Notes: a model not told the origin generated them from the letters alone. Counted from the stretch's first letter, positions 1 to 12,619 are shown. The stretch: DNA of 64,000 nt from Tsukamurella sp. TY48 (GCF_019656655.1 NZ_BPMV01000002.1:124001-188000); one strand, 5' to 3'. Numbers and translations are program-made.

Positions 1-918
<918 letters not shown>

Positions 919-967
919 TTATCGACGGCCCCTGTCGGCGGGTCTCGCGGGCACCTGCCCGGCGCGG

Positions 968-2884
968 TCAGACGCTGATCCGGGCGCCCATCAGCACGGT
1001 CCGGTCGCCCGGGAGGTTGAAGTGATCGGCCGCATCGGCGGTGAGGTGCGAGGTGGCGATGAACAGCCGCTTGCGCCACGTGGCCATGCCGGGATCGTCG
1101 CCCAGGCGCAGGTCCATCTTCGACAGGAAGTAGGTGGCGTCGCTCAGGTCCAGCAGGCCCTCGGTGTCCTCGACGGTGAGCCGCGCCAGCGCCGTCGGCA
1201 GGTCGGGCGATTCGGCGTACCCGCACCGGACGGTGATGTGCGCGATCCCGTCGTAGCGGTCGCCCAGGTGATCGACGGTGATCCGCTCGGCGTCGCCGAG
1301 TCGGGGCCGGGTGTCGGTCTCGATCGAGGCGATCACCGTGCAGTCGTGGCGAATGTGGTTGCGCTCGACGTTCGCCCGCATCGCGAGCGGCGCGGTATCG
1401 GCGCCGCGGTTGAGGAAGACGGCCGTACCGGGAACCCGGTCCACGGGTGGGCGGCGCTTGCGGAGGTCCTGGACGAAGCCGAGCAGCGGACCCTCGAGCG
1501 CGGCGCGGCGTGCGGAGACCAGTTCCCGGCCCTGCTGCCAGGTCATCATCACGCAGAAGGCGATGGCGGCGATGGCGAGCGGGAGCCAGGCGCCGTGGGG
1601 GATCTTCGTGACATTGGCGGCGAGGAACAGCAGGTCGATCGTGAGCAGGACCGCCGCGGCGGCGGTGAGCAGCCAGCCGGGCACCGACCAGCGGCGGCGT
1701 GCGACGTAGAAGAACAGGATGGTGGTGATCGTGATCGTTCCGGTCACGGCCATGCCGAAGGCGTAGGCCAGTGCGGTGGAGCTGCGGAAGGCCAGGATCA
1801 GCACGATCACCGACACCATGAGCAGCCAGTTGATCCAGGGCACGTAGATCTGCCCGTAGGTCTTCTCGGAGGTGTGCACGATGCGCAGCCGAGGCAGGTA
1901 GCCCAGCTGCGCCGCCTGCGAGGCCACGGAGAAGGCACCCGTGATCACCGCCTGGGAGGCGATCACCGTGGCCGCGGTCGCCAGCAGCACCAGCGGCATG
2001 CGCGCCCATTCCGGCGCCAGTAGGAAGAAGGGCGCGGAGATGTTCGCGCGATCCTCGAGGATCAGCGCCCCCTGGCCCATGTAGCTCAGCGCGCAGGCGG
2101 GGAACACCAGGAAGATCCAGCCGATCGAGATCGGTTGCCGCCCGAAGTGGCCCATGTCCGCGTAGAGCGCCTCGGCGCCGGTCACCGACAGCACGATCGC
2201 GGCCAGCGCGAAGAAGGCGATATCGAAATGGCCGGCCAGGAAGGTGACCGCGTAGACCGGCGAGATCGCCCGCAGGATGCCGGGTTCCTGGCTGATGCCC
2301 CAGATTCCGAGGCCGCCGATCACGGTGAACCAGGTGATCATGACGGGCCCGAAGACCCGTCCCACGGACGCGGTGCCGAACCGCTGCGCGAGGAACAGGC
2401 AGGTGATGATCACCACCGCGATCGGCACGATCGCCTCTTCGAATCCGGGGTCGACCACCTTCAGTCCCTCGATGGCCGACAGTACGGAGATCGCGGGGGT
2501 GATCATGCTGTCGCCGATGAACAGCGCGGCGCCGAAGACGCCGAGTGCGATCAACACGCTCAGGGTCCGGGTGCGCCCGTTCTCCGCCCATCGACGCAGG
2601 AGGGCGATCAGCGCCATGATGCCGCCCTCGCCCTGGTTGTCCACGCGCATCGCCAGCAGCACATAGGTGATCGTCACGATGAAGGTGACCGACCAGAAGA
2701 TGAGCGAGACCACGCCGTACACGTTGTTCGGGTCCGCCGGAACCGGATGTGGATCGCTCGGGCTGAAGATCGTCTGGAGCGTGTACAGCGGACTCGTGCC
2801 GATATCGCCGAAGACGATGCCCAGGGCACCGACCACGGTGGCGAGCCGGACGACATTGGCCGGGCGCACGGCGGCAGCGGTCAC
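968..2884 (-). CDS. kup: Kup-family potassium uptake transporter
   Basis: This 638-residue membrane protein matches the usual length of Kup/HAK/KUP low-affinity potassium transporters, which bring K+ in with protons. The N-terminal signature GDIGTSPLYT lies near residues 26-35, followed by about twelve hydrophobic segments to roughly residue 450 and a soluble C-terminal domain of about 190 residues, as in E. coli Kup. The start is a GTG at 2884. It lies between katG and a serine hydrolase on the same strand; gaps of 262 and 56 bp suggest it is transcribed alone. Nothing in the sequence indicates damage. Confidence 0.95.
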   Translation of the reverse strand: MTAAAVRPANVVRLATVVGALGIVFGDIGTSPLYTLQTIFSPSDPHPVPADPNNVYGVVSLIFWSVTFIVTITYVLLAMRVDNQGEGGIMALIALLRRWAENGRTRTLSVLIALGVFGAALFIGDSMITPAISVLSAIEGLKVVDPGFEEAIVPIAVVIITCLFLAQRFGTASVGRVFGPVMITWFTVIGGLGIWGISQEPGILRAISPVYAVTFLAGHFDIAFFALAAIVLSVTGAEALYADMGHFGRQPISIGWIFLVFPACALSYMGQGALILEDRANISAPFFLLAPEWARMPLVLLATAATVIASQAVITGAFSVASQAAQLGYLPRLRIVHTSEKTYGQIYVPWINWLLMVSVIVLILAFRSSTALAYAFGMAVTGTITITTILFFYVARRRWSVPGWLLTAAAAVLLTIDLLFLAANVTKIPHGAWLPLAIAAIAFCVMMTWQQGRELVSARRAALEGPLLGFVQDLRKRRPPVDRVPGTAVFLNRGADTAPLAMRANVERNHIRHDCTVIASIETDTRPRLGDAERITVDHLGDRYDGIAHITVRCGYAESPDLPTALARLTVEDTEGLLDLSDATYFLSKMDLRLGDDPGMATWRKRLFIATSHLTADAADHFNLPGDRTVLMGARISV

Positions 2885-2940
2885 CGCGTCAGCGTAGGCC
2901 CGTTGTTGCGATCGCGCATGCCGAACTCGTCGGCGCGCGT

Positions 2941-4194
2941 TCAGAACTCCCGCGCGATGGCGTCCAGCAGCACGGCGTGCCGCCCCGACTCCGGATGCGA
3001 CCCGGGCTTACCGCTGCTCACCACGCCCACGGCGAGATCGCGATCGGGGTCCGCCCACATCGCGATCTCGGTGAGACCGGTGTGGCCGAAGGCGCGGGGC
3101 GCGTGGCGACCGAACGGGCCGAAGCGGTCGGAGCCCAGCATGTACCCGGTGCCCCATCGCAGCGGCGCGCCGCCGGTGGCGAAGTCGGGGCGGAGCCGCC
3201 GAGCCTGCCGCGTGGCCGCGTCGAGCGTCTCGGGGCGCAGCACCCGCACGCCGTCCAGCTCACCGCCGCGGCGCAGGATCTCCGCGAACCGGGACAGCTC
3301 GTGCGCGGTCGAGACGAGGTTCGAGGAGGGCACGATGCCGGTGAGGAACTGCGGTGAGTTCGACATCGGGATGATCTGTTGCATCGTGCCGCCGACCACC
3401 TTGCGGAAGGCCGCCTCGATGGCGGGCGGCGCGGGCTTGCCGGTGGCGTAGCTCAGCCCCACGGCGTCGAGGTCCTCCGGCGCCACGCCGAAGTTGGTCC
3501 ACCGGAATCCGAGCGGGTCCAGGATCTCGGTGGCGGTGATCTCCCGGATGCTGCGCCCGGTGGCGGCGAGCACCAGCTCGCGGACCAGCGGTCCCCAGGT
3601 CAGGGCGTGGTAGAAGTGCAGGCGGCCGGGGGAGTACACGGGCTTGATCCCGGCCAGCATCGCCCGCGTGTACTCGCTGTCCTCCGAGCGGCGCAGATCG
3701 GGGCGCGGCCCGGTGTTGATGGGAATGCCCGCGCTGTGGGTCAGCACGTGCCGCACCGTGATCCGGTCCTTGCCGTCAGAGGTGAACTCGGGCATGTAGT
3801 CGCACACGTGGGCGTCCAGGGCGAGATCACCGCGCTCGATCAGGCGGTGCAGAACCGTGACCGCCACGCCCTTGGCGGTCGAGTACGTGCAGAAGGGCGT
3901 TCCGACGGTGACCGGGACCGGCGGCGAGTCGTCGGTGTTCGATTCGAGGTCGGGGCCGTTGCCGCGGGCGTGGCCGATCGCGCGGTCCAGGACCACCCGT
4001 CCGCCCTGGCGCACGCACACCTGGATCGCCGGCTGCATGCCCGCCGCGTACCACGACCGGGCGGCGAGCCACACCCGCTCCACCGCACGGGGATCCGCCG
4101 CGGAATGGTCCTCGACGCCGATGTCCGTGACCGCGTCCAGATCCCGGGGCACTCGGATGCGTCCCTCGGCCGGTGCTGCCGTGTCGATGCTCAC
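2941..4194 (-). CDS. Serine beta-lactamase-like hydrolase (class C / EstB type)
   Basis: This 417-residue protein belongs to the beta-lactamase-related serine hydrolases (Pfam Beta-lactamase, PF00144), which in actinobacteria are mostly esterases or D-amino-acid peptidases rather than drug-resistance enzymes. The nucleophile motif S-x-x-K is STAK at residues 105-108; a Tyr-containing motif (FYHALTWG) near residue 210 is the likely second catalytic element, and an HTG box (AFGHTGLTE) stands near the C terminus. No signal peptide is seen, so it is probably cytoplasmic. It is transcribed away from the lysoplasmalogenase gene, with a 60-bp shared promoter region. Substrate is unknown. Confidence 0.85.
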   Translation of the reverse strand: MSIDTAAPAEGRIRVPRDLDAVTDIGVEDHSAADPRAVERVWLAARSWYAAGMQPAIQVCVRQGGRVVLDRAIGHARGNGPDLESNTDDSPPVPVTVGTPFCTYSTAKGVAVTVLHRLIERGDLALDAHVCDYMPEFTSDGKDRITVRHVLTHSAGIPINTGPRPDLRRSEDSEYTRAMLAGIKPVYSPGRLHFYHALTWGPLVRELVLAATGRSIREITATEILDPLGFRWTNFGVAPEDLDAVGLSYATGKPAPPAIEAAFRKVVGGTMQQIIPMSNSPQFLTGIVPSSNLVSTAHELSRFAEILRRGGELDGVRVLRPETLDAATRQARRLRPDFATGGAPLRWGTGYMLGSDRFGPFGRHAPRAFGHTGLTEIAMWADPDRDLAVGVVSSGKPGSHPESGRHAVLLDAIAREF

Positions 4195-4254
4195 GAATTC
4201 ACCCTACGGTCGCCGCGGTCCGTCCGCCCGCGGGCACCCGATAGATTGGCGGGC

Positions 4255-4950
4255 GTGAGTATCAGCACCGTCCTCAAGCTGGCCTACGCGGGCCTCGCGA
4301 CCGTCGACACGGCGCTGTCGGCCTCGGCGAAACCCTCGCGACACCACGCGCGGCGGTTCACCAAGCCACTGCTCATGCCCGTGCTCGCCGCCTCGCTCGC
4401 CACCGATCCGCGGGCGAAGACCTCGCCGCTGCGCACCAGCACCCTCGCCGGACAGGCCGCCGGATGGGCGGGCGATGTCGCGCTCCTCGGCGACGAGCCG
4501 AGGCACTTCGCGCTCGGGGCGAGCTGCTTCGCCACCGGCCACGCCGCGTACGTCTCCGGTCTGCTCCGCCAGCGCGGGCCCGAGGTCTCGCTCGCCCGGC
4601 CCGCGGCCGTCGGAGCCCTGTGGGCCGTGGGTGCGCCCCGCACCGTGCTGGGCGCGTACCGCACCGCCCCTGCGCTGGCCCCGGTCCTGGCCGGCTATTC
4701 GGCGATGCTGAGCGGCACTGCGGCCGCCGCCACCCTCCTCGATCCGGCGATTCCGGCGGACGCCCGGCGCGCCACGCTCGCGGGGGCGGGGCTCTTCCTG
4801 CTCAGCGATTCGATTCTGGGCCTGCGCAAGTTCGTCCTCAGCGAGCCGCCGGCCTGGCTGGAGGGGGCCGTGATGGCCACCTACACCGGGGCGCAGTTCC
4901 TCATCGCCGAGGGTGCCGCGCGGGCGGGGCTTGACTCTCACACGGTGTGA
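4255..4950 (+). CDS. Lysoplasmalogenase (YhhN/TMEM86 family) membrane protein
   Basis: A 231-residue, highly hydrophobic protein with about seven to eight predicted membrane helices. It resembles the YhhN/TMEM86 family: a conserved TKPLLMPVLA-type segment (here FTKPLLMPVLAASL, near residue 40) and a later SDSILGLRKF segment. Family members hydrolyse the vinyl-ether bond of lysoplasmalogens; here the substrate is only inferred. The GTG at 4255 gives an N terminus that begins just before the first helix. Its stop codon overlaps the GTG start of the following MerR gene (GTGTGA), so the two are probably co-transcribed and translationally coupled. Confidence 0.8.
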   Translation: MSISTVLKLAYAGLATVDTALSASAKPSRHHARRFTKPLLMPVLAASLATDPRAKTSPLRTSTLAGQAAGWAGDVALLGDEPRHFALGASCFATGHAAYVSGLLRQRGPEVSLARPAAVGALWAVGAPRTVLGAYRTAPALAPVLAGYSAMLSGTAAAATLLDPAIPADARRATLAGAGLFLLSDSILGLRKFVLSEPPAWLEGAVMATYTGAQFLIAEGAARAGLDSHTV

Positions 4951-5801
4951 GCGTGCACGGTGATGAGGTGACCGACACCCCGGCCCTGATGTCCATCGGC
5001 AGGTTCTCCTCGCTGAGCCGGATCAGCGTTCGCATGTTGCGCCACTACGACACCCACGGTGTCCTGGTGCCCGCCGATGTGGACGCGACCACCGGCTACC
5101 GGCGGTACGCGGCGGCGCAGCTCGCCGATGCCGCGGCGATCCGCCGGCTCCGCGACGTGGGCTTCGGCGTGTCCGCCATCGGAGCCCTGCTCGCCGTCCG
5201 AGGCACCCCCGAGTACGACGCCGCGCTCGCCGCGCAGCGCATCGAACTCGCGGCGGCCGCTGACGAGGCGCTCGGCCGGCTCCGTCTCCTCGACCATCTG
5301 CTCTCCGAGAAGGACACCGCCATGACCGACACCGTCACCATCGAGACCGTTCCCGCACAGACCCTCGCCTATCTCCGCGGCACCGTCGCCGATTACGCCG
5401 CCGAGGGAACCCTGTGGGAGCGTTTCCTGCCCGCCCTCGCCGAACAGGGCATCGCCGCCGGCCCGGTGGGCGGCTGCATCGAGCACGACGACGAGTTCCG
5501 CGAGCACGACGTGGACGAATCCGTCTTCGTCGAGGTCGCCGCGGGCACCGCCGCGCAGGCCCCGATCGGGATCCTCGCCGCCCCGCAGCGCCGTGCCGTG
5601 GTGGCGACCGTGACCGGGCCGTACCAGGAGGCCATTCCCCGCGCGCACGACCTGATCGGCGCGTACGTCGCCGAACACGGCCTGACGATGACCCGCGCCG
5701 CCGGTGATCCGGCGACGCACCACTTCAACGTCTACCTCGACGATCCGTGCGAGGTGCCGGCCGAGCAGCTGCGCACGAGGGTCTACGTGCCGGTGGGCTG
5801 A
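4947..5801 (+). CDS. MerR-family regulator with GyrI-like effector domain
   Basis: This 284-residue protein has an N-terminal MerR winged helix-turn-helix (about residues 15-82, with the motif RMLRHYDTHGVL and GYRRYAAAQL), a short coiled-coil linker, and a C-terminal GyrI-like/AraC-E-bind small-molecule domain from about residue 125 (ETVPAQTLAYLRG onwards). This is the architecture of BltR/BmrR-type regulators that sense drugs or lipophilic compounds. GTG 4947 overlaps the upstream stop; ATG 4989 is an alternative start that still keeps the whole HTH. Its partner gene is the lysoplasmalogenase. It ends inside the convergent DUF808 gene (19-bp overlap). Confidence 0.88.
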   Translation: MSVHGDEVTDTPALMSIGRFSSLSRISVRMLRHYDTHGVLVPADVDATTGYRRYAAAQLADAAAIRRLRDVGFGVSAIGALLAVRGTPEYDAALAAQRIELAAAADEALGRLRLLDHLLSEKDTAMTDTVTIETVPAQTLAYLRGTVADYAAEGTLWERFLPALAEQGIAAGPVGGCIEHDDEFREHDVDESVFVEVAAGTAAQAPIGILAAPQRRAVVATVTGPYQEAIPRAHDLIGAYVAEHGLTMTRAAGDPATHHFNVYLDDPCEVPAEQLRTRVYVPVG

Positions 5802-6886
5802 GGTCCGTCGGTCCCGGGCGCCGGAGCCTCGGTGTCCGGGGCCGTGGGCGCCGCGGTATCCGCCGCCGACTCCGTGCGGGCCTCGTCGATCAGGTCCTCG
5901 ACCTCCGCGGTCTCCGCTGCGACCAGGGCGTCGGGGCCGGCCTCGTGCGCGCCCTTCGAGCGCTTGGGGATGAAGTGCATGACCAGCACCACGATGCCGC
6001 CCACGATCACGCCGAAGACGGCGGACCCCAGGGTGTTGGCGAGCCATCCGGTGACGGCACCGATCGCGGGGATCAGTCCCGCGACCCACACCTCGAGGGA
6101 GTGCACGATCGCGTACGGGGTGTGCCAGCCCAGAGTGTCCAGGCCCACCAGCAGGATGTGCCCGCCCACCCAGCACATGGCGACCACACCGACGGTCGCC
6201 AGCGTGCTGAGCACTCCCGGCATCGCCTTCACCAGTCCGTAGCCGATCTTGCTGACCGTGGGCGAGGACTTCTTCGACAGGGCCAGGCCCACATCGTCCA
6301 TCTTGACGATGAGCGCGACCACGCCGTAGACCAGCGCGGTGATCGCGATCGCCACGACCACGAGGATCACCGCGCGCTCCCAGAGCACCTCGCCGGCGAC
6401 CTCGTTGAGCGCGATCACCATGATCTCGGCGGAGAGGATGAAGTCGGTGCGGACGGCGCCGCTGACCACCTTGTCCTCATCGACCGGGCCGGTGGACGAG
6501 GAGGGCGATTCGACGCCGCCGTCACCGTGGCCGCTGACCTTCTCCCAGATCTTCTCGGCGCCCTCGTAGCAGAGGTAGGTGCCGCCGAGCATGAGGATGG
6601 GGGTGAGCAGCCCGGGCGCGAACTGGCTGAGGATCAGCGCGGCGGGCAGGATGATCAGCAACTTGTTGCGGAGCGAGCCGATCGCGATCCGCTTGATGAT
6701 GCTCAGCTCGCGTTCGGGCTTGATGCCCTGCACGTAGCGCGGGGTGACGGCGGTGTCGTCGACCACGACGCCCACCGCCTTCGCGCTGGCCCGGCCGGCT
6801 GCGCCGGCAACGTCGTCCACCGAGGCGGCTGCGAGCCGCGCGAGCGCGGCGATGTCGTCGAGCAGCGCCGCTAGTCCTGCACTCAT
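5783..6886 (-). CDS. DUF808 family integral membrane protein
   Basis: A 367-residue membrane protein of the DUF808 (YedI) family, whose function is unknown. The N terminus MSAGLAALLDDIAALARLAA and the following VVVDDTAVTPRYVQG segment are typical of the family, and about eight hydrophobic segments follow. The C terminus carries an acidic, Pro/Ala-rich tail of about 55 residues. The start is ATG 6886; upstream in-frame codons run into the remnant of another gene and are not family-like. Convergent with the MerR gene at its 3' end. Confidence 0.85.
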   Translation of the reverse strand: MSAGLAALLDDIAALARLAAASVDDVAGAAGRASAKAVGVVVDDTAVTPRYVQGIKPERELSIIKRIAIGSLRNKLLIILPAALILSQFAPGLLTPILMLGGTYLCYEGAEKIWEKVSGHGDGGVESPSSSTGPVDEDKVVSGAVRTDFILSAEIMVIALNEVAGEVLWERAVILVVVAIAITALVYGVVALIVKMDDVGLALSKKSSPTVSKIGYGLVKAMPGVLSTLATVGVVAMCWVGGHILLVGLDTLGWHTPYAIVHSLEVWVAGLIPAIGAVTGWLANTLGSAVFGVIVGGIVVLVMHFIPKRSKGAHEAGPDALVAAETAEVEDLIDEARTESAADTAAPTAPDTEAPAPGTDGPQPTGT

Positions 6887-6890
6887 GGCG

Positions 6891-7127
6891 TCAGCGTAGC
6901 GGCGGTGTCCGACTTGTGCGGATGCGACCGGCGCGATCCGCACCGTGCCGCCGCGGTCCGGACCGTCGAGCATCACCTTCAGCGAGGAGGGCGACCGCCT
7001 CTCGGCGCAGTCCCGGGACGCGGCGCCGGCCGCCGCGGGGGAGCCCCATGTCCTCCGGCGTGATCCGGGCGCGGCGGGTGGTGAGGAAGCCCTTGATGTC
7101 CTGCGCTCTGGCGTCGTTCCCGCTCAT
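6891..7127 (-). pseudogene. Remnant of an XRE/MmyB-type transcriptional regulator (N-terminal piece)
   Basis: The first 49 codons from ATG 7127 encode the N terminus typical of the large XRE/MmyB-like regulators: a segment like FLTTRRARITPEDMGLP followed by RRVPGLRREAVALLA. In intact relatives this leads into a full HTH (GVSVDYYTRLE) and a roughly 200-residue ligand-binding domain. Here the similarity stops at about 6980 and about 29 unrelated residues follow before the stop, just 4 bp from the DUF808 start codon. I read this as a deletion that removed the HTH end and the C-terminal domain. It could still be expressed as a 78-residue peptide. Confidence 0.65.
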
Positions 7128-7350
7128 GCGATCCAACATAGGCGCGGCGTGCGGGGTGTATCCAGAGGTCGTCAGTCCCCCCGATCGGCGGCCCGGGGCG
7201 GACCGGGCAGTGGGGTATCGCACGTTTGACGGAGTGCCGCCACAGGCCGCGCGGCGTAGGGGAGGATAATGGGGGAACCGTTACATGGACACAGACCAAG
7301 CGTTCGCAAGAGTCGACCGACCAAGACATTCGGGAGAGAAGCAAAAGCAT

Positions 7351-9588
<2,238 letters not shown>

Positions 9589-9603
9589 TCGCACGCAACC
9601 CGC

Positions 9604-9639
9604 AACGGGCATCGCCGACCTCGGTCGGCGGTGCCCGTT
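9604..9639 (+). terminator. Hairpin terminator after icd
   Basis: A 17-bp stem (AACGGGCATCGCCGACC paired with GGTCGGCGGTGCCCGTT, one G-T pair) with a 2-nt TC loop starts 16 bp after the icd stop codon. The U-tract is weak (TTC), as is common in high-GC actinobacteria. Confidence 0.75.
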
Positions 9640-10093
9640 CCGCGTTTCTCCGCGGTCTGGGTGGCGTGCTCGGATCCACGGACAGTCTCGAGGTCGACTT
9701 CAGCGTGGTTCCGGACAATTCGCCCGGCGTCGCGAACTGCGATGTGAGCCGGGAAGTCTTCGGGAAGGGGTGGGCAGGGACAGGGCCCTGCGGAACCGCG
9801 CCGACGGCCGAGGTCGATGTCCCGGGTGCGGGCCGGGCTGGCCGTAACCGGCCCGGCTGATCCCTTCGGGCATCGAATCAAACTGGTCGGCAGTGGAATT
9901 CGCGGAAGGACTCGGCTACGCCCTGTCCGGCGCGGCGTGGGCGCGCCCGCCCGCGCGCGCCCCGGCCGGATCCACTGGGCGGGAGCTGAAACCGTCGATC
10001 GAGGGCACGCGGGCGACGAACGTGGGATGCGATCCCGCCGCCGCGCCGCGGCGAAGATTCTCACCGATGCGGGTGAGCCTTTACTGTAGTGGG
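9640..10093. other. 454-bp intergenic stretch without a recognisable gene
   Basis: I found no protein-like frame on either strand. It runs from the icd terminator to the TetR start. The part near 10080 has an AT-rich stretch (TTTACTGTAGT) that could hold a -10 element for the TetR gene. A Gly/Ala/Arg-rich open frame runs upstream of the TetR gene in the same frame but has no family character, so I treat it as non-coding. Confidence 0.5.
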
Positions 10094-10753
10094 GTGATTG
10101 ATGGCTCGAGCCGCCCCCCGCGGCGGACGCAGGAACAGCGGCGGGAGGCCACGCGTACCGCTTTGCTGGACGCGACGATCGAGAGTCTCGCCGAGGTGGG
10201 GTACACCGGGATGACGACCCGCGCCGTGGCGGCGCGAGCCGGAGTGACGCACGGTGCGCAACAACACCACTACGGCACGAAGCTGGCTCTCGCGGATGCG
10301 GCGCTGAAGCGGTTCGCCGAATCCCTGGCCACCGACGGACCCGCTGCACGGCAGGCGAAGACGCTCGATGAGGACCCGGCGAGATCGGAGTGGGAGCGGT
10401 GCGGAGAACTGCTCGACGCGATCTGGGCGCTCTACAGCCAACCCATCATCGGCACGATCGCCGAGATGCTGGCCCTGTCCCGCACGGACGCCGACATCCG
10501 CGAGCGGATGGCCGAGAACTCCACCGTGGCGCACTTGATCACGCGCACCACCGGCGCGATGGCGTTGCCCGTGCTGGGGCGGATCGAGGGGTTCGGCGAG
10601 TGGATTCTCACGGCGGTCACCGCGATGCGGGGGCTGCAGATGCTCGAACCGCTGCGGCTCGACGGTGACGCGGCGCTGACCTGGACCTCGATGCGCCGCG
10701 ATCTGATCGCGGCCCTGCGGGTACGGGCCGACGAGGCGGGCGTCACCGTCTGA
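10094..10753 (+). CDS. TetR-family transcriptional regulator
   Basis: A 219-residue one-domain repressor. The TetR HTH lies at about residues 15-60 (TRTALLDATIESLAEVGYTG, then TRAVAARAGV and QQHHYGTKLALA), followed by an all-helical ligand-binding region. The usual aromatic of the YYHF position is His/Tyr (HHYGTK). The start is GTG 10094; an upstream in-frame extension exists but is not TetR-like. Its 3' end overlaps the convergent lipase gene by 11 bp. Target and ligand are unknown; the adjacent lipase is a reasonable guess, although the two are convergent and share no promoter. Confidence 0.88.
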   Translation: MIDGSSRPPRRTQEQRREATRTALLDATIESLAEVGYTGMTTRAVAARAGVTHGAQQHHYGTKLALADAALKRFAESLATDGPAARQAKTLDEDPARSEWERCGELLDAIWALYSQPIIGTIAEMLALSRTDADIRERMAENSTVAHLITRTTGAMALPVLGRIEGFGEWILTAVTAMRGLQMLEPLRLDGDAALTWTSMRRDLIAALRVRADEAGVTV

Positions 10754-11942
10754 GCGCCTCCGGCGCGTCGTCGCGCATCACGCGGTCCAGGAATCGCGCG
10801 GCGTCGTCGGCAGCGGCGTAGACGGTGCCGAAGTGGTCGGTGGGGTACAGGTGCACGCTCACCGGTTGCCGGTGCAGTCGCAGGGTCGCGGCCAGCGACA
10901 GCCCGGAGGCGATCGGCACGTCGATGTCGGTGAGCCCGTGACCGAGGAAGATCGGCCGGTCGTACCCCGAGACGGGGGTGGACAGGTGATCTGCCAGAGC
11001 GCGGTACACACCGGGAATGCTGCGCAACGGCCGGGTGACCCACGAGCGCACGTCCGCACCGCGCACCTCCTCGCGCATGTCGTAGAGGCTGAGCGTCTCC
11101 GCCAGGGCCGCGATGCGACGGCCCTCCTCGCTGAGCACGTCATCGATACCCAGATCGGGGCGGGCATCGCGGATTCCCGCGAGGATGTACGCCCCGTAGG
11201 TGGTCATCGCCAGGGGGAGCGCGGGTGGGAACGACGGCCCGAGGAATTGGACGATCCGTTCGATGTTGGCGGGGGTGCCGGTGGCGACCACACCCCGCAG
11301 GTCGAGGTCGTATCCCGCGCCGAACTCCGCGGCGTACCGAGCGCCGTTCATGGCTGCTCCGGCCCCCTGGGACTGGCCCACCAGGGCCCACTTCGCCGAT
11401 AACTCCGGGTTCAGGCGGCGAGCTGCGCGCACCGAATCGATCAGGTTGTGCGCCTCGATCTTTCCGTTCAGATAGCTCATCAATCCGGGCGTTCCGAGGC
11501 CGGCGTAATCGGTGGCGACCACCGCGTACCCGCGGTCGAGCCAGTGTCCGAGGTAGAACTGCTGCCGGTCGGACTGCGGTTGCGCCGAGGGCGTGGCATC
11601 GTCGCCCAGCCCGACGGTGCCGTGCGCCCACGCGATCACCGGCCACCCGCCGGGCGGTGGTGCCGACTTCGGGAGGAAGATCGCGGCGGTACTCACGGCC
11701 GGGCCGTGCTGGTTGCTGGTGGCGTAGAGGAAGCGGTGTGCATCGGCGGCGGCATCCACCCACAGTCCGGCCGCCAGCGGCACCTGGGCGATCGGAGTTC
11801 CCGCGTCGGGGATGGGTTCGGCGTAGCTCCGGGCGTCGAGTCCCGACCAATTCGGCGCCGCGATCGGCGTCACCGGGTCCGGCGTCACCAGGCCGCGGAT
11901 CAGGCCGGTGAAGCGGTGGGCCAGGAATGTGGTGAGTGGCAC
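10743..11942 (-). CDS. Secretory-lipase-type alpha/beta hydrolase
   Basis: This 399-residue protein resembles the secretory lipase (LIP, PF03583) family of acyl-ester hydrolases. The catalytic serine lies in the elbow GQSQGAG; the oxyanion region is seen as IAWAHGTVGLGD, and HGLTDIDVP and the final LYPTDHFGT supply the likely Asp and His. It starts at ATG 11942 and, unlike most relatives, has no convincing signal peptide (MPLTTFLAHRFTGLIRGLV is only weakly hydrophobic), so location is uncertain. It is divergent from the small secreted protein and convergent with a TetR gene. Confidence 0.82.
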   Translation of the reverse strand: MPLTTFLAHRFTGLIRGLVTPDPVTPIAAPNWSGLDARSYAEPIPDAGTPIAQVPLAAGLWVDAAADAHRFLYATSNQHGPAVSTAAIFLPKSAPPPGGWPVIAWAHGTVGLGDDATPSAQPQSDRQQFYLGHWLDRGYAVVATDYAGLGTPGLMSYLNGKIEAHNLIDSVRAARRLNPELSAKWALVGQSQGAGAAMNGARYAAEFGAGYDLDLRGVVATGTPANIERIVQFLGPSFPPALPLAMTTYGAYILAGIRDARPDLGIDDVLSEEGRRIAALAETLSLYDMREEVRGADVRSWVTRPLRSIPGVYRALADHLSTPVSGYDRPIFLGHGLTDIDVPIASGLSLAATLRLHRQPVSVHLYPTDHFGTVYAAADDAARFLDRVMRDDAPEALRR

Positions 11943-12207
11943 ACCGTCAACCTACCGGGCCCGGTGAGCGAGCGAGGCTGATGCCGCGGCGCACCGGTCA
12001 GCACGGAAATATCGAGATCGAAGAAAGGGGCGATGACGATTCCGTGAAACAAGTCGGAGCGATTGAGAAGAATTCGTGAACTGATCGACATCTGTTTGCC
12101 TGACGTTGGCGAACGCGAGCCCGCTGTGGATACTCGAAGGTAGACCGGTTGCGAATGAATCATTGAAAGAGTGCAGCCGGCGAGATATCACGATGGAGGT
12201 CAGAGAA

Positions 12208-12594
12208 ATGAATGTGAACGGAAATACGAAGAAGTCTTCCACTGTGATCGGTTGGGTCGGTGCCGGGGTGCTGGCGATGGGGGCCGCGGCGGCCGTGTTC
12301 GGTGCCGGCTCGGCGTCCGCCTCGCCTGTTCCGGGCAATCCGAGCGGGTACCACTCGGATCATGTGGTCACCCCGAATCAGAATCAGGGTCCGCAGGGAT
12401 TCGGCGGTCCGCAGGTCGGCGGTCCGCAGGGCCACGGCACGGTGTTCGCCCCCGGGTCCGCGCTTCAGCCGGGCAATGTCAGCGACGATGCGCGCGATTC
12501 GCGGAACGCCGGCCCGAATGCGGCGACGCCGCTCGACTCGGGTGATCACCCGCGGAGCAATCCGGGGTTCGACAGCCCGCTCCCGCCGGTCTGA
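12208..12594 (+). CDS. Small secreted Gly/Pro/Gln-rich protein
   Basis: I do not recognise this 128-residue protein. ATG 12208 is chosen because GGAGG lies 8 nt upstream; an in-frame ATG 15 bp earlier overlaps that ribosome-binding site. The first 35 residues form a clear signal peptide (basic n-region with KK, hydrophobic core, GSASAS cleavage region). The mature part is short, low-complexity and hydrophilic, with repeats of GGPQ/GPQG between residues about 60 and 78, and a Pro/Asn/Asp-rich C terminus. It is likely exported and may be cell-wall associated. A hairpin follows 26 bp after the stop. Confidence 0.7.
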   Translation: MNVNGNTKKSSTVIGWVGAGVLAMGAAAAVFGAGSASASPVPGNPSGYHSDHVVTPNQNQGPQGFGGPQVGGPQGHGTVFAPGSALQPGNVSDDARDSRNAGPNAATPLDSGDHPRSNPGFDSPLPPV

Positions 12595-12619
12595 TCGACG
12601 ATCCGGTCATCCCCCGCCT

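Noticed and set aside
5747-6874. A 375-codon frame overlapping DUF808 on the other strand
   Set aside because: Composed mainly of Arg, Gly, Asp and His; the DUF808 frame has helices and family motifs.
9640-10093. A possible gene between icd and the TetR regulator
   Set aside because: No protein-like content in any frame.
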